Shown: in pieces, positions 35,355 through 45,674 of the stretch
How the letters are laid out: every line of letters starts with the position of its first letter
Numbering within the stretch: position 1 is the stretch's first letter
Assembly: GCF_905171775.1 (NCBI RefSeq)
Contig: NC_053489.1
Span: forward strand, 330,804,089-330,868,088
Length of the DNA: 64,000 nt
Reading direction: 5' to 3'
DNA from: Rana temporaria
Taxonomy: Eukaryota > Chordata > Amphibia > Anura > Ranidae
Notes under the pieces: generated by a model
Databases searched by the model: none
Told to the model about the DNA's origin: nothing
What the model saw: the letters and a program-made list of their open reading frames with translations, nothing else
Program-made: the position numbers and the translations under genes

Positions 35355-36105
35355 CAGTATATTACCAAAAGTATTGGGACACCTGCCTTCAAACACACAT
35401 GTACTTTAATGGCATCCCAGTCTTAGTCCGTAGTGTTCAATATTGAGTTGGCCCACCCTTTGCAGCTATAACAGCTTCAACTCTTCTAGGAAGGTTGTCC
35501 ATAAGGTTTAGGAGTGTGTCTATGGGAATGTTTGACCATTTTTTCAGAAGCGCATTTGTGAGGTCAGACACGGATGTGGACAAGAAGGCTTGGCTCCCAG
35601 TCTCCACACTAATTCATCCCAAAATGTTCTATCGGGATGAGGTCAAGACTCTGCGCAAGACAGTCAAGTTTCTCCACCCCAAACTTGCTCATCCATGTTT
35701 TTATGGACCTTGTTTGTGCACTGGTGTGCAGTAATGGTGGGACAGGAAGGGGCCATCCACAAACTGTTCCCAGAAAGTTGGGAGCATGAAATTGTCTTGC
35801 TATGCTGATGCCTTAAGACTTCCCTTCACTGTAATTAAGGGACCAAGCCCAACCCCTGAAACACAATCCCATACCAAAATCCTCCCTCCACCAAATGATT
35901 TGGATTAGTGCACAAGGCAATATCCATAAAGACATGGATGAGCGAGTTTGGGGTGGAGGAACTTGACTGGCCTGCACGGAGTCCTGATCTAAACCCAATA
36001 GAAGACATATGGGATGAATTAAAGCAGAGACTGCAAGCCAGGCCTTCTCGTTTACATCAGTGCCTGATTCACAAATGCGCTTCTGGAAAAATAGTCAAAG
36101 ATTCC
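35355..36105. mobile_element. Tc1/mariner-type palindromic element, right end lost
   Basis: It starts CAGTATATTACCAAAAGTATTGGG, a familiar Tc1-like terminal repeat. From 35,895 the plus strand reads TWMSEFGVEELDWPARSPDLN then PIEDIWDELKQRL, a Tc1-type transposase C-terminal motif containing the second and third catalytic region. The left half (about 35,640-35,740) is the inverted copy of the same segment (CCAGTCAAGTTTCTCCACCC... against ...GGTGGAGGAACTTGACTGG), so the element is a large hairpin built from transposase sequence. It ends abruptly at the LTR at 36,106. Confidence 0.85.
35908..36070 (+). pseudogene. Tc1-like transposase C-terminal fragment
   Basis: About 50 residues of transposase remain, from MHKAISIKTWMSEF to QARPSRLHQ. 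The DLNPIE motif carries the last part of the DDE/D catalytic region. Intact proteins of this class are about 340 residues, so this is a small relic carried inside a non-autonomous element. Confidence 0.8.
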
Positions 36106-36743
36106 TGTGACAAACCCTCTGTCCTCAAACAAAACGTGGTATGCCTTCAATGCTTCCTCTGTCCAGAACCAGCACAATCCAAGTCTCTCCAGCCCCCCAG
36201 TCACCAGACAACACCTCAGTGTAGAGTGGCAAACAACAAACTGCTTTATTTTCATACATAAACGCAACAGATATCTCACTTTAAAACACTTCCCCCCCAC
36301 CCTTGGAAAACAGGGTGGGTTAAACTGTCCAATGACAATGGACACACAGGTCAGGTGTGTTTAAACTTCTCATCAGTAAACAGTCTAATCCGCAGGGGGC
36401 TTCAGGAGAAATCCCCCCTCCCTATTTTCTTACAGCAAGAAACTTATACATCCCATAATAGTTGAGGCAGACAGCCACAATAGACAATAAAATACAGTCA
36501 CACCACAAACCATCACAGCAAATAGTACACAACAGCATGAGACAACACACAATATACATATATACAACATTGAGTCTGACTAGCACAGATCATAGTGGGG
36601 TTCTTATTCACCCTGTGCCCCTATTAGAGACCCAGGGTGATGTACACATAAGATGGGATGGAGAAGCTGGACAATGAGCCTCCAGAACTCTTCAGGACAA
36701 GCAGAGCTGCACAAACCTCCCACCCAAAGTCACTCCTGTCACA
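36106..36743 (-). mobile_element. LTR, minus orientation
   Basis: On the minus strand it begins TGTGTGACAGGAGTGACTTT (from 36,743) and ends GGGTTTGTCACA (to 36,106), paralleling the plus-strand LTR at 33,408-34,076. Both share TTTGGG(T/C)(G/A)GG, a 'ctattagag...cacaggg' segment and the end 'GAGG(A)CAG(A)GGG'. Next to its start, on the upstream side, lies AAAAGGGAAGA (36,744-36,754 reversed), which looks like a polypurine tract. This makes it a 3' LTR rather than a solo one. Confidence 0.75.
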
Positions 36744-37140
36744 CATCTTCCCTTTTGGCAGGAGACTAATGCAGGAGGAGACCCCAGATGGGTTGACTTC
36801 AAAGTTAGTCAGTAGTTCCAGTCCCCCAATGCTGGTATCCACACAGTACCCCAAATAAATTGTCCCAAACAGAACATTACTTACCCAGCCAACCTCTGCC
36901 TCTCTCAGAGAACATACCCACCGCTGGGGAGAGGCCTGGAGTGGCCCTTCTCCCCTGGAGTCCTTTCAGCCGCTGGAGAGAAGACAGGTTGACTGGGTTC
37001 ACTCCATCATGCTGTTGGAGATCTGGGCTGACTGCCCAGCATCCCTGGGGTATACAAGTTGGGACTGAAGTCCCATCCACTTGTGGTAGGTGAAAATCCC
37101 CCAGTGCTTGCAAAGCAAGGCTGACATCCTGTATGATTAG
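36744..37140 (-). mobile_element. Retroelement internal fragment next to LTR
   Basis: The polypurine tract abuts the LTR, so the upstream DNA should be the 3' part of the retroelement body. Minus-strand frames run through it (for example TNFEVNPSGVSSCISLLPKG into the tract), but no Gag, Pol or Env motif was recognised. The 5' LTR and most of the body are absent. The far boundary is approximate. Confidence 0.45.
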
Positions 37141-37190
37141 GGGAAACGAATGCGCAAACCAACAAGGGGGTGGGGTGGGAGGAAAAAAAT

Positions 37191-38022
37191 AAACAAATGT
37201 GTAGCAGCCACCTAGTAAGTGTTCACACACTGATAGCAAAATTAATATAAGAAGGGAGTATAGGGGCGCTCACTCTAAAATTACTATTAAAATATTCTAT
37301 ATGTTCTTCAATAATAAATAAATAAATATAACTTCCTCTCCAGTGCAAATTAATACCCAGTGCAGCAATCCAAATGTGAAAAAAATAATCCTGTGTAAAA
37401 TATCTGTGTAAACCAATGAGAGAAAAAAAACTGATAAGACTGATAAAAACTAATATAAATACTCAGTGATATATAGTATAAAGTGCATCAAACAACAATA
37501 ATATGTGCAAAGTAGGCAAATCCGAAAAAAAGCAACATGTGCAGATGCAGTTCCTTGTGCTGGAAAATTGTGAACCACAGCAATGTGCATAAAAGTCCAG
37601 GAAAAAAACGAAACAAATGTGTAGCAGCTACCTAGTAAGTGTTCACACACTGATAGCAAAATGAATATAAGAAGGGGGTATAAGGGCGCTCACTCTTTAA
37701 ATTAAGACAAAAGGCATATATATCTTATATGTTCTTCAATAATAAATAAATAAATATGACTTCCTCTACAGTGCAAATAAATACCAAGTGCAGCAATCCA
37801 AAAAAAAAAAATTAATCCTGTGTAAAATATCCGTGTAAACCAATGAGAAAAAAAAACTGATAAGACTGTTAAAAACGTATATAAATATTCAGTGATATAA
37901 AGTATGAAGTGCATCAAACAACAATAGTATGTGCAAAGTAGGCAAATCCAAAAAAACAGCAACATGTTCCTTGTGCTGGACAATTTCTATAAGTGATCCA
38001 CAGCAATGTGCATAAAAGTCCA
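37191..38022. repeat. Tandem duplication, 420-bp unit
   Basis: Unit 1 is 37,191-37,610 and unit 2 is 37,611-38,022. Both start AAACAAATGTGTAGCAGC(C/T)ACC and share 'taagtgttcacacactgata', 'ggcgctcactct', 'ttcaataataaataaataaa' and 'caacaataatatgtgcaaag' with few differences. The two minus-strand frames starting at equivalent places are a consequence of the duplication. Confidence 0.93.
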
Positions 38023-38400
38023 AAACAGTGCGAGTCACAGGCATTCCAATTTCAATTGCAGTGTCATACAAAAAGTACAAGTGCTGATCCTCCAGTGCAG
38101 GTGCCAATCATTTCCCCCAGCCGCTCACCTTAATAGGCTTAAAAATAAGCCTTTCTGTTGTGTTCCTTTAAAAGATCCCTCCACTCTTACGGACCTCCTG
38201 GTTTCACAATCTCAGACATGCACATAAAGGGATAAATAGGCACCCCATAATGTTGTAATTCCATAAAAATAATAATTTTATTCAAGATAACAAAACTCAC
38301 ATTTACGTAGAGTAGTTACAGCATTAAAATGACAGTCTTGTATAATGTTTACTTCCGGGTTACGGCCGTAACCCGGAAGTGATGTCACCATGGCTCTTCC
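38023..38400. repeat. Interspersed repeat with perfect 30-bp palindrome
   Basis: Follows the tandem pair and probably belongs to the same repeat family. Positions 38,351-38,380 are a perfect palindrome (ACTTCCGGGTTACGG then its complement) with no spacer. Each half starts with ACTTCCGG, an ETS-type core. Confidence 0.7.
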
Positions 38401-39215
38401 TGTCCTCACGCGTATCGTGACTACCTCGTCACTTTCTCAAAATATATCCTGTGACTGTGACTGCCATTTTGGACAACATACCCAGTTGTCCAAAAACAAA
38501 ATGCATATTAATCACAATAGATTCCTAAATAGTAATGTAATTACATTAGATCTTGAACTCATAATCCATTAAAAACAAATATATAAAAAGTCCTATAAAA
38601 GTACTAATTGTTACTTTAATTAAGAACCTAAAACATTTATCAATGGTAGGAGCTTCAGTAAATGAAAAAAAAAAACCCTAGCTAAAATAAATACCCTTAT
38701 AAATAAATTCATTTAATCTAATCAATACTAATAATGGCTAATAAAACAGTTAATTACTAATTTAATGTAAAGTCCCTTAGGGGATAAAGTGTCTAACATA
38801 TAAATGTATTTAGTCTCTCTTTTTCATAATTCTATCCTATCAGCTCTCCAAAATGTCAAATCTGAAGGGTCTCTCACATGGTGTTCTATAAAATGTAAGG
38901 AAACACTGTGGATCTCCTACTCCAGCAGCAAGTTCTCTTATCAACACCTGCTGGAACTCATGTTCCTCCTGTCCCTTGGTATCCTCTGTTCCACTCTCAG
39001 TGGGGCCAGAGTAGGAGATATAATAGAGGCTAACCTCATCATATCGGTCTCCTCTCAGGTACATGGAAGGGTAACTATATTTTTCACATTTATTATTGTT
39101 TTTTTGGGGGTGAAAGTATTTTATGATAGTTGATTTGCTACCCCATTATGTCTCCTAACACACTATAATTTGGTCACCTTAAATTACCTTATTGGCATAA
39201 CTCTAGACAACCCCC
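38401..39215. other. Intergenic, no gene seen
   Basis: AT-rich to about 38,800. A 109-codon plus-strand frame (38,804-39,133) is leucine/serine-rich with a hydrophobic C-terminal stretch. It has no recognisable domain, no splice context and lies among repeats, so it is not called a gene. Confidence 0.4.
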
Positions 39216-39530
39216 CTACCCCCGTTATAATCATCCATATCTTCATTCCCCCTTGACCCTACTGTCAGCTGCCTACCACCCTATGTCATCATCATTTCCC
39301 CTGTAACCCACTGCTGACATCCTACCACTTTACCCATTTTCATCAGCATCCCCATCATCCCTCTCCACCCCACCTCTGGCATCCCCCCCTGTCATCATCA
39401 TCTCCCTGTACCCTGCCTCTGGAATCCTACCACCTTATCTCCTGTCATTATCATCCTCATCCCTCCTATACCCCAGCTCTGGCATCCTATCACCCTACCC
39501 CCTATCAGTATAAGTGAGATATTATCTCAG
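39216..39530 (+). repeat. Degenerate pyrimidine-rich minisatellite
   Basis: Repeated CATCCTACCAC, CCCCTGTCATCATCAT and CCCACCTCTGGCATC words form a degraded version of the array at 40,309-40,831, in the same orientation. Confidence 0.7.
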
Positions 39531-40014
39531 CCTCTCCCTAATGCTGCCACCATCACCCAAACTGCATCCTGTCATCCAACCAACAGTTGCATCACACACA
39601 ATAATACTGCCCTGCCACCCAGTGAGCAAACATTCAATGAGCAATGTGATCACTATGATGGCCAAGTAAAGTACTCACATATGTAAACATTATAGTAGTA
39701 GTAGTAATATGCAACCAGCTCTCCCCTCTCCTCTCAGATCATGTCAGAGAATGAGAGCGGTGAAGTGTGTTTTTAATCTGTTAGATACATTGCATTACGG
39801 TGTGTAAAGAATTCTACCAGAGAACACATTTCTAGGCATCAGATTAGACACCCTGACCATTTAATATCTGCCCTGTATTACCTTGGTAATTGCCATCAGA
39901 AAGGTACTTTCCAGAGGTGTTGTCACCGGTTACCAAACAGACAGATTTATGAGGATACCTCACTGAAATATTAGTTCTTAAAGGTAAATGTTTTTTAGGG
40001 ACTTTCTTTTTATT
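39531..40014. other. Spacer between minisatellite and duplication
   Basis: No gene or repeat family was recognised. Confidence 0.4.
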
Positions 40015-40308
40015 GGCAGTTAATATTCCCAATCAAAATACCACTTCTTTATCTTTTAGATTCATCTGAAGTTTAGAATACAAATGAAATAGTAATGGAT
40101 AGTACCAAATTTTGTTGAAATTCATTAAAATGTGTTTTGTTTATTTGTTTTCTAATAAATACAAATTTTCAGAACAATTAGAATTCGGATCGGTTGAAAA
40201 ATGATCAACCAATTTGAATTCTGTGTGAAGAATAGCTGGTTGTTAAGCAATGGGCCGGGAAGCTGGCTGCCGTGTCCTTAACAACCGATGAGTCATCAGC
40301 TGTCAGCT
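40015..40308 (+). repeat. 294-bp direct duplication, copy A
   Basis: GGCAGTTAATATTCCCAAT through TGAGTCATCAGCTGTCAGC matches 40,832-41,125 along its whole 294 bases with scattered substitutions and single-base indels. The two copies bracket the minisatellite array, as if a [duplicated block + array] unit had been duplicated. Confidence 0.93.
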
Positions 40309-40831
40309 TACACCCTGCCTCCTGTCATCATCCCCCCCATACCCCACCTCTGACATCCTACCACCCTGTCATCATCATCCCCCGTAGCCCACTTTTGACA
40401 TCCTACCCCCCTGTGCCGTGTCATCATCATCCCCCCGTACCCCACCTCTGACATCCTACCACCCTGTCCCCTGTCATCCTCATCCCCCTGTACCCATCCT
40501 CTGACATCCTACTACCCTGCCTCCTGTCATCATTCCCCCCTAGCCCACCTCTGACATCCTACCACCCTGCCTCCAATCATCATCCCCCCGTACCCCACCT
40601 CTGACATCCTACCACCCTGCCTCTTGTCATCATCATCCCCCCATACCCCACCTCTGACATCCTACCACTCTGCCTCCTATCATCATCATCACCCCTCGTA
40701 CCCCACCTCTGACATCCTACCACCCTTTCTCCTGTCATCATCATCCCCCAGTACCCCACCTCTGACATCCTACCACCCTGTCCCCTGTCATCATCATCCC
40801 CCATACCCCACCTCTGACATCCTACCAACCT
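40309..40831 (+). repeat. Minisatellite, ~48-bp CCCACCTCTGACATCCTACCAC units
   Basis: About eleven units of 'cccacctctgacatcctacc' + 'accctgcctcctgtcatcat' + 'ccccccgta', with small length variation. The array is pyrimidine-rich on the plus strand and its composition leaves several frames open on both strands, giving spurious 93-94 codon frames. Confidence 0.92.
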
Positions 40832-41125
40832 GGCAGTTAATATTCCCAATAAACATACCACTTCTTTATCTTTTGATTCATTTGAAGTTCAGAATACAAA
40901 TTAAATAGTAATGGATAGTAACTAATTTTATTGAAATTCATTAAAATGTGTTTTGTTTATTTGTTTTCTAATAAAATACAAATTTTCAGAACAATTAGAA
41001 TTCGGATCGGTCGAAAAATTATCAACTAATTTGAATTCTGTGTAAAGAATAGCTTGTTGATAAGCAGCGGGCCGGGAAGCTGGCTGCTGTGTCCTTAACA
41101 ACCAATGAGTCATCAGCTGTCAGCT
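40832..41125 (+). repeat. 294-bp direct duplication, copy B
   Basis: Partner of 40,015-40,308. Here it continues past the shared block into 'tggctttctaactgacagc', whereas copy A runs into the minisatellite. Confidence 0.93.
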
Positions 41126-42420
41126 GGCTTTCTAACTGACAGCAGAAAAATAAGCAAAACAATGCCCGGCAATAGAAAATTCTGGGGTAAAAAAAGGCGT
41201 AGGGTCCTCCCCAAAATCCATACCTGACCATTATCTGAGCATGCAGCCCAGCAGGTCAGGAAAGAAGGGGGGACGAGTGAGTCATGCCAGTCAACATGGC
41301 AGTTTGGCGGTGTGGCAAGCGGCGTGAGTTCGCTCTACATCAAGGGGACATTGTTTTTTATTTTTTAACAAAGGAATTGTCAGAAACGTGTTTACTGTCT
41401 TTATTCACTTTTTACACATTGTTGGTGAATTGGTAGGACATATTCATTCACATGGGGGGGGGGGGGGCAGGATCTGGGGGCCACCTTGTTTAAGCCCCCT
41501 TTCTGCAGACCCCCAAAATCAGGAATTTTACATTTTTATTGTATCACTTTAAGTGGGATTTCCACTTTAAATTATACAATAAAAATTAAACATTCCTTTA
41601 AATATAGTGCCTTAGGCCTTGTACACACGGTCAGACAAAACCGATGAGAATGGTCCGACGGACCGCTTTCATCGGTTTACCGCTGAAGTGACCTGATTAT
41701 CTGATGATGCGTACACACCATCGTTCCAAAAACCGATTGGGTCAGAACGCAGTGACGTCAAACACACGACGTGCTGAATAAAATGAAATTCAATGCTTCC
41801 AAGCATGCGTCGACTTGATTCTGAGCATGCGCGGGTTTGGACCCAATGCTTTTCTGTATTAACCATCGGTTTGGTCCGATCGGGGAGTGGTCCATCTGTT
41901 TGGTTTTGAAGCATGTTTTAAAATTTTGGACCGAAGGAAAACAGACCGATGGCCTATACACACGGTCGGTTTGGTCCGATGAAACTGAACTTTGGTTCAT
42001 TCTCATCGGTTCGGTCCGACCGTGTGTACGGGGGCCTAAATCTGCCTGTAAAGTTGTGCATCTGTAGCATCTATAGCACATGCTGCAGCAAAAATAACAT
42101 TTCTAAAGAAAAAAAAAAGTCAAATCATATTTAAATTGACTTGTGGATGCAATTGCCAACACCCGGCTATTTTAAAAAAAAATTATAAAATGGCATGGGG
42201 TCCCCCCCAGTCCAAACCAGGTTCTTTGGGCCTGGTATTGATTTTAGGGGGAACCCCACACCAAAATGTAAAAAAAAAATGTGGGGTCCCCCCCAAAATC
42301 TATTCCAGACCCTTATCCGTGCTCACAGCCTGACATGTTAATGGGGACAAGGCCTTTTTCCCCTCAACCCTGGGTTTCAGATTCAAACTTTTCCCACAAG
42401 AGTCTGTCTTTTTAGGGCAA
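41126..42420. repeat. Long interspersed repeat split by a MITE
   Basis: Outside the MITE at 41,615-42,036 the sequence shares blocks with the GTTCGCC foldback family: CATTCCTTTAAAT followed by CTGCCTGTAAAG on the other side of the MITE, and CC(A)GGCC(T)TTTGGGCCTGGTA near 42,220. A 15-base G run occurs at about 41,454-41,468. No coding content. Confidence 0.55.
41615..42036. mobile_element. MITE GGCCTTGTACACACGGTC...GACCGTGTGTACGGGGGCC
   Basis: The long inverted ends are GTACACACGGTC(A)GAC and its complement. It is flanked by TTA on the left and TAA on the right; one base is probably lost on the right. It shares interior words with 20,364-20,776. The 107-codon minus frame and 76-codon plus frame inside derive from the palindrome. 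Confidence 0.88.
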
Positions 42421-42670
42421 ACACTCTCTTGTTATGAAATTAATTGTCTGTCTGTTTGAGCTGTAGAAACTCACGCTTGGGCACGTGCACATACATGCTG
42501 TTCCATGCAGCATGACTCTCCTGGTGCAAAAGGAGCATTTGCTGACTAGCCTAAAACTCTTTTCTGGGGCACAACCCAATTGGAAATTATATTTCCACAT
42601 GAGTAGAAACCCTTTGCATGCTGAACCATGCTCTATCCATGTCACTGTATGCATGTTTATATGATGACAG

Positions 42671-43190
42671 GTCCAGTGGCAGCTGGTGGATTTTTTTTTG
42701 GGGGGGGGGGCGGCAAACAATCCCCCTGGTTGGTCGGAGGCACACCCCCTACCCTGGGCCGGGTTGTGGGCTCCTATGGGCGGGTTATGGGCTCCTATGG
42801 GCGGCGGGTTGTGGGCTTATATGGGCAGTGGGCAGTGGCTCCTGTGTCCTCTCTGCATCATGGTGGCTTCCACTGTGTGTCTCCTCCCTCCTTCTCCTGG
42901 GAATCCAATAGGATAGCCTGTTCTTTCAGCCAATCGGGTGACTGGTGTCAAACTTTCTTCCTGATTGGCCACACCTGGGTGGGCTTGGAGCGCACTCTCT
43001 GCCTGTAATCGGTGCTTCCAAAAAACCACCACACCACATTGGAATCCATGCATCAGTGTCCTGAAAGGGGCCTGATGCATAAATAGGGGAGGCGACGATG
43101 GATGGGGGGCAGTGCCCATGTGCCCTTAATGGACAGGCAACTCCTGTCCTTAATGGAGGGGCCACTTCCATACAGAACATCCATCTTCCG
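42671..43190 (+). repeat. Interspersed-repeat fragment with CCAGTGGCAGCTGGTGGA start
   Basis: The start resembles the CAGTGGCGGCTGGTG ends of a hAT-like frog element (from memory), followed by a G-rich run at 42,700-42,712 and a short tandem 'gggttatgggctcctatggg'. The right terminal repeat was not found. Several frames of about 100 codons cross it on both strands with no domain. Confidence 0.45.
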
Positions 43191-43239
43191 TATCGATAAA
43201 CTGCGTAAACGAACTTACTTTTAATCATTCTTAATCCTA

Positions 43240-43734
43240 GCTTTTAAAACAAGACATACATGACTTTCAGTTGATTTTTTTCTAATCAAATGAATATTTA
43301 CAGTTCTACAAGAAATTATTTAGAAGACTGTATAATTTTGGTAATGATTTACCTTGACATGCAGGTGATATGAATTGATTTATAGTGTAATTAGATGTAA
43401 TGGGAACTGTTATACAAAACTAGTGTCAGTTCTGTTGAATCTTTTTACAAATTCCAATTAAAGATGCACCATTAGTATCAATGACAAATGAGTACTTCAT
43501 TAATCTATAGTAGGCTAATGACAATTAGAATCAGAACATCAAGATGAGATATATAGTGGAAGTGGATATGCATCAGTAGGTGCCACCTATGCAGTTTTTC
43601 AATATGTTTGTTTCTGAATGTGCAGTATGAAAAACACCTTGGATAGATCAGGTCTAGTATAAGATATTGTTGTGTATAATACTATTTTTTTTAATATCTA
43701 ACAAATATTGTTCTATAGCTACCTCAGACACACA
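43240..43734. other. Unique AT-rich island
   Basis: No repeat was recognised. Contains several TAATTA/CAATTA/ATTAAT homeodomain-type cores. Possible conserved non-coding DNA by texture only. Confidence 0.35.
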
Positions 43735-44465
43735 GGCCCGGATTCACAAAGCACTTACGCCGACGTATCTTGATATACGCTGCGTAAGTGTAACTATGCG
43801 CCGTCATATCTGTGCGCCGTGACAACAGAACTAGATATGCCTGAAAATAGGCTTCATCCGACCGACATAACTTTTCTAAGCCGGCGTATCGTGGGCACAT
43901 ATTTACGCTGGCCGCCTCATTGCAAATATGCAAATGAGGGAGATACGTCGATTCACGAACGTAGTTGCGCCCGGCGCATAATATACACGGTTTGCGTAAG
44001 GCTTACGTCTGGCGTATAGTTATTCCCCATTTATGAGGCGCAACCCATGCAAAGGTATGGACCAGAGAACAGCTGTCGTATTTTACGTTGTTTACGTAGT
44101 AGTACGTGAATAGGGCTAGGCGTAGGTTATGTTCACATCGTAGGCAGTGATTCGACGTATCTTAGGGAGTAGTTTTGATGTGATTCTGAGCATGCGCACT
44201 GGGTTGCGTCCATGGGACGGCGCATGCGCCGTTCATTTTAAATACTTGTCTGTCACTCGGCCCATCATTAGCATGGGGTCACACCTCATTAGCATGGCTC
44301 AGGACCACTTCCACTTACGCTGGCTTACGCCGAGAAAACCCAGCGTAGATTTGGGGGTAAGTGCTTAGTGAATCCAGTGATTGCATCTGTGCGCTGCGTC
44401 GGCGTAGCGTATATTAGATACGCTACGCCCGCATAAATATGCGCCGATGTATGTGAATCCAGGCC
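43735..44465. mobile_element. MITE GGCCCGGATTCAC...GTGAATCCAGGCC, ACA duplication
   Basis: The ends GGCCCGGATTCACAAAG and TATGTGAATCCAGGCC are inverted. ACA sits on both sides (43,732-43,734; 44,466-44,468). The interior is CpG-rich with TACGCCG/CGGCGTA words in both orientations. It is the same lineage as 14,833-15,265 and 50,702-51,435. Confidence 0.85.
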
Positions 44466-44521
44466 ACAGTATATTATCCCCATTAACCTCAATGTTAGGG
44501 ACAAGCTTTGGATTTTGGTTA

Positions 44522-45674
44522 TTAACCACTTCAATACCAAGCACTTACACCCCCTTCCTGCCCAAGCCAATTTTCAGCTTTTAGCACTGTCACTGTTTAA
44601 ATGAAAATTGCGCGGTCATGCTACACTTTACCCAAACAGGATTTTTATCATTTTGTTCCCACAAATAAAGCTTTATTTTGGTGGTATTTGATCACCTCTG
44701 TGTTTTTTATTTTTTGCTAACCAAATAAATTTTTTTTTAACACAAAATACGTTTTTCTTTTGTTTCTGTTATAAAATGTTGTAAATAAGTAAATTTTCTC
44801 CTTCACTGATGGGCACTAATAAGGCAACACTGACGGGCACTGATAAGGTGGCACTGATGGGCACTGACGATGGACAGTGATATGTGGCACTGATAGGTGG
44901 CACTGATAGGTGGTACTGATATGCAGAACTGATAGGCATTGATAGGCAGCACTGATGGGCACTCATGGGTGGCACTGGTGGGCACTGATATGCGACACGG
45001 ATGGGCACTGAAAGGCTGCAATGATGGGTACTTATGGGTGGCACTGATAGGCAACACTGCTGTGCACTGATAGGCAGCACTTCTGGGCACTGATATGTGG
45101 CACTGATGGGCACTGATATTCGGCTCTGATAGATGACACTGATAGGCATCCCTGGTGGCAGTGGCACTGGTAGGCATTGTGGATGGGCACTGATTGGCAG
45201 CTGCCTGGGCATTGATTGGCAGCTGCCTGGGCACTGATTGGCATATCCCTGGTGGTCTAGGTGGGCATACCTGGTGGTCCAGTGTGGGTGGCCATCCCTG
45301 GTGGTACTGGGCGGGCATTCGAGGGGGGGCTGCACTGATAAACAATCAGAACAGACCCCTCCTGTCAGGAGAGCAGCCAGTCGGCTCTTCTCTACTTTTG
45401 TCTGTCAAATGCAAGTGAGGAAAAGCTGATTAATGGCTCTTCTTGTTTACATTTGATTGGACACAGCTGATAACCAGGTAAAGAGCCTCCGTCAGAGGCT
45501 CTTTACCGAGATTGGCGTAGCGGTGTGTCACGCCGCACCACCGATTGCCGCAATGCATGCCCCCACAGGCGCGCAGCGGCTGTTATCCTGCTGAACATCA
45601 TATGATGCTCAGTCAGGATAACTGAACCACCGCCCGGCCATCATTCTGCTATAGGCCTGGCGGGAAGTGGTTAA
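44522..45674 (+). mobile_element. TTAACCACTTC-type element, complete, with minisatellite
   Basis: TTAACCACTTC (44,522-44,532) and GAAGTGGTTAA (45,664-45,674) bound 1,153 bp. The left part matches the 10,640 and 53,176 copies; the middle is the GGCACTGAT array. Near the right end there is a perfect hairpin GGTAAAGAGCCTC / GAGGCTCTTTACC (45,477-45,489 and 45,495-45,507, loop CGTCA). It encodes no transposase. TTAA at both ends fits a piggyBac-like target site. Confidence 0.88.
44800..45300 (+). repeat. Minisatellite GGCACTGATGGGCACTGATAGG
   Basis: About twenty-five imperfect short units built on GGCACTGAT(A/G)GG. It is the inverse complement of the array at 18,975-19,290. The overlapping 180-188-codon minus-strand frames (cysteine/serine/proline-rich repeats) result from the repeat having a length compatible with open frames. 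Confidence 0.9.

Noticed and set aside
36877..37239. 120-codon minus-strand frame considered as an envelope or gag fragment
   Set aside because: No motif supports any retroviral protein; kept only as unassigned internal sequence beside the LTR.
38804..39133. 109-codon frame with hydrophobic C-terminus
   Set aside because: No domain, no splice or promoter context and biased composition; chance cannot be excluded.
39216..40831. Possible CRISPR-like array
   Set aside because: Units are contiguous, imperfect and have no unique spacers. The context is vertebrate repeats, with no cas genes.
40580..40908. Paired 93-94 codon frames on opposite strands
   Set aside because: Produced by the 48-bp minisatellite.
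41669..42081. Frames inside the GGCC MITE at 41,615-42,036
   Set aside because: Palindrome-derived; the same residues appear on both strands.
42618..43228. Several ~100-126 codon frames on both strands
   Set aside because: All overlap one G-rich interspersed repeat fragment; mutually exclusive frames with no domain.
44769..45345. Frames of 180-188 codons on the minus strand
   Set aside because: They read through a short tandem repeat (GGCACTGAT units) inside a DNA element. Both frames are internally repetitive with no domain.
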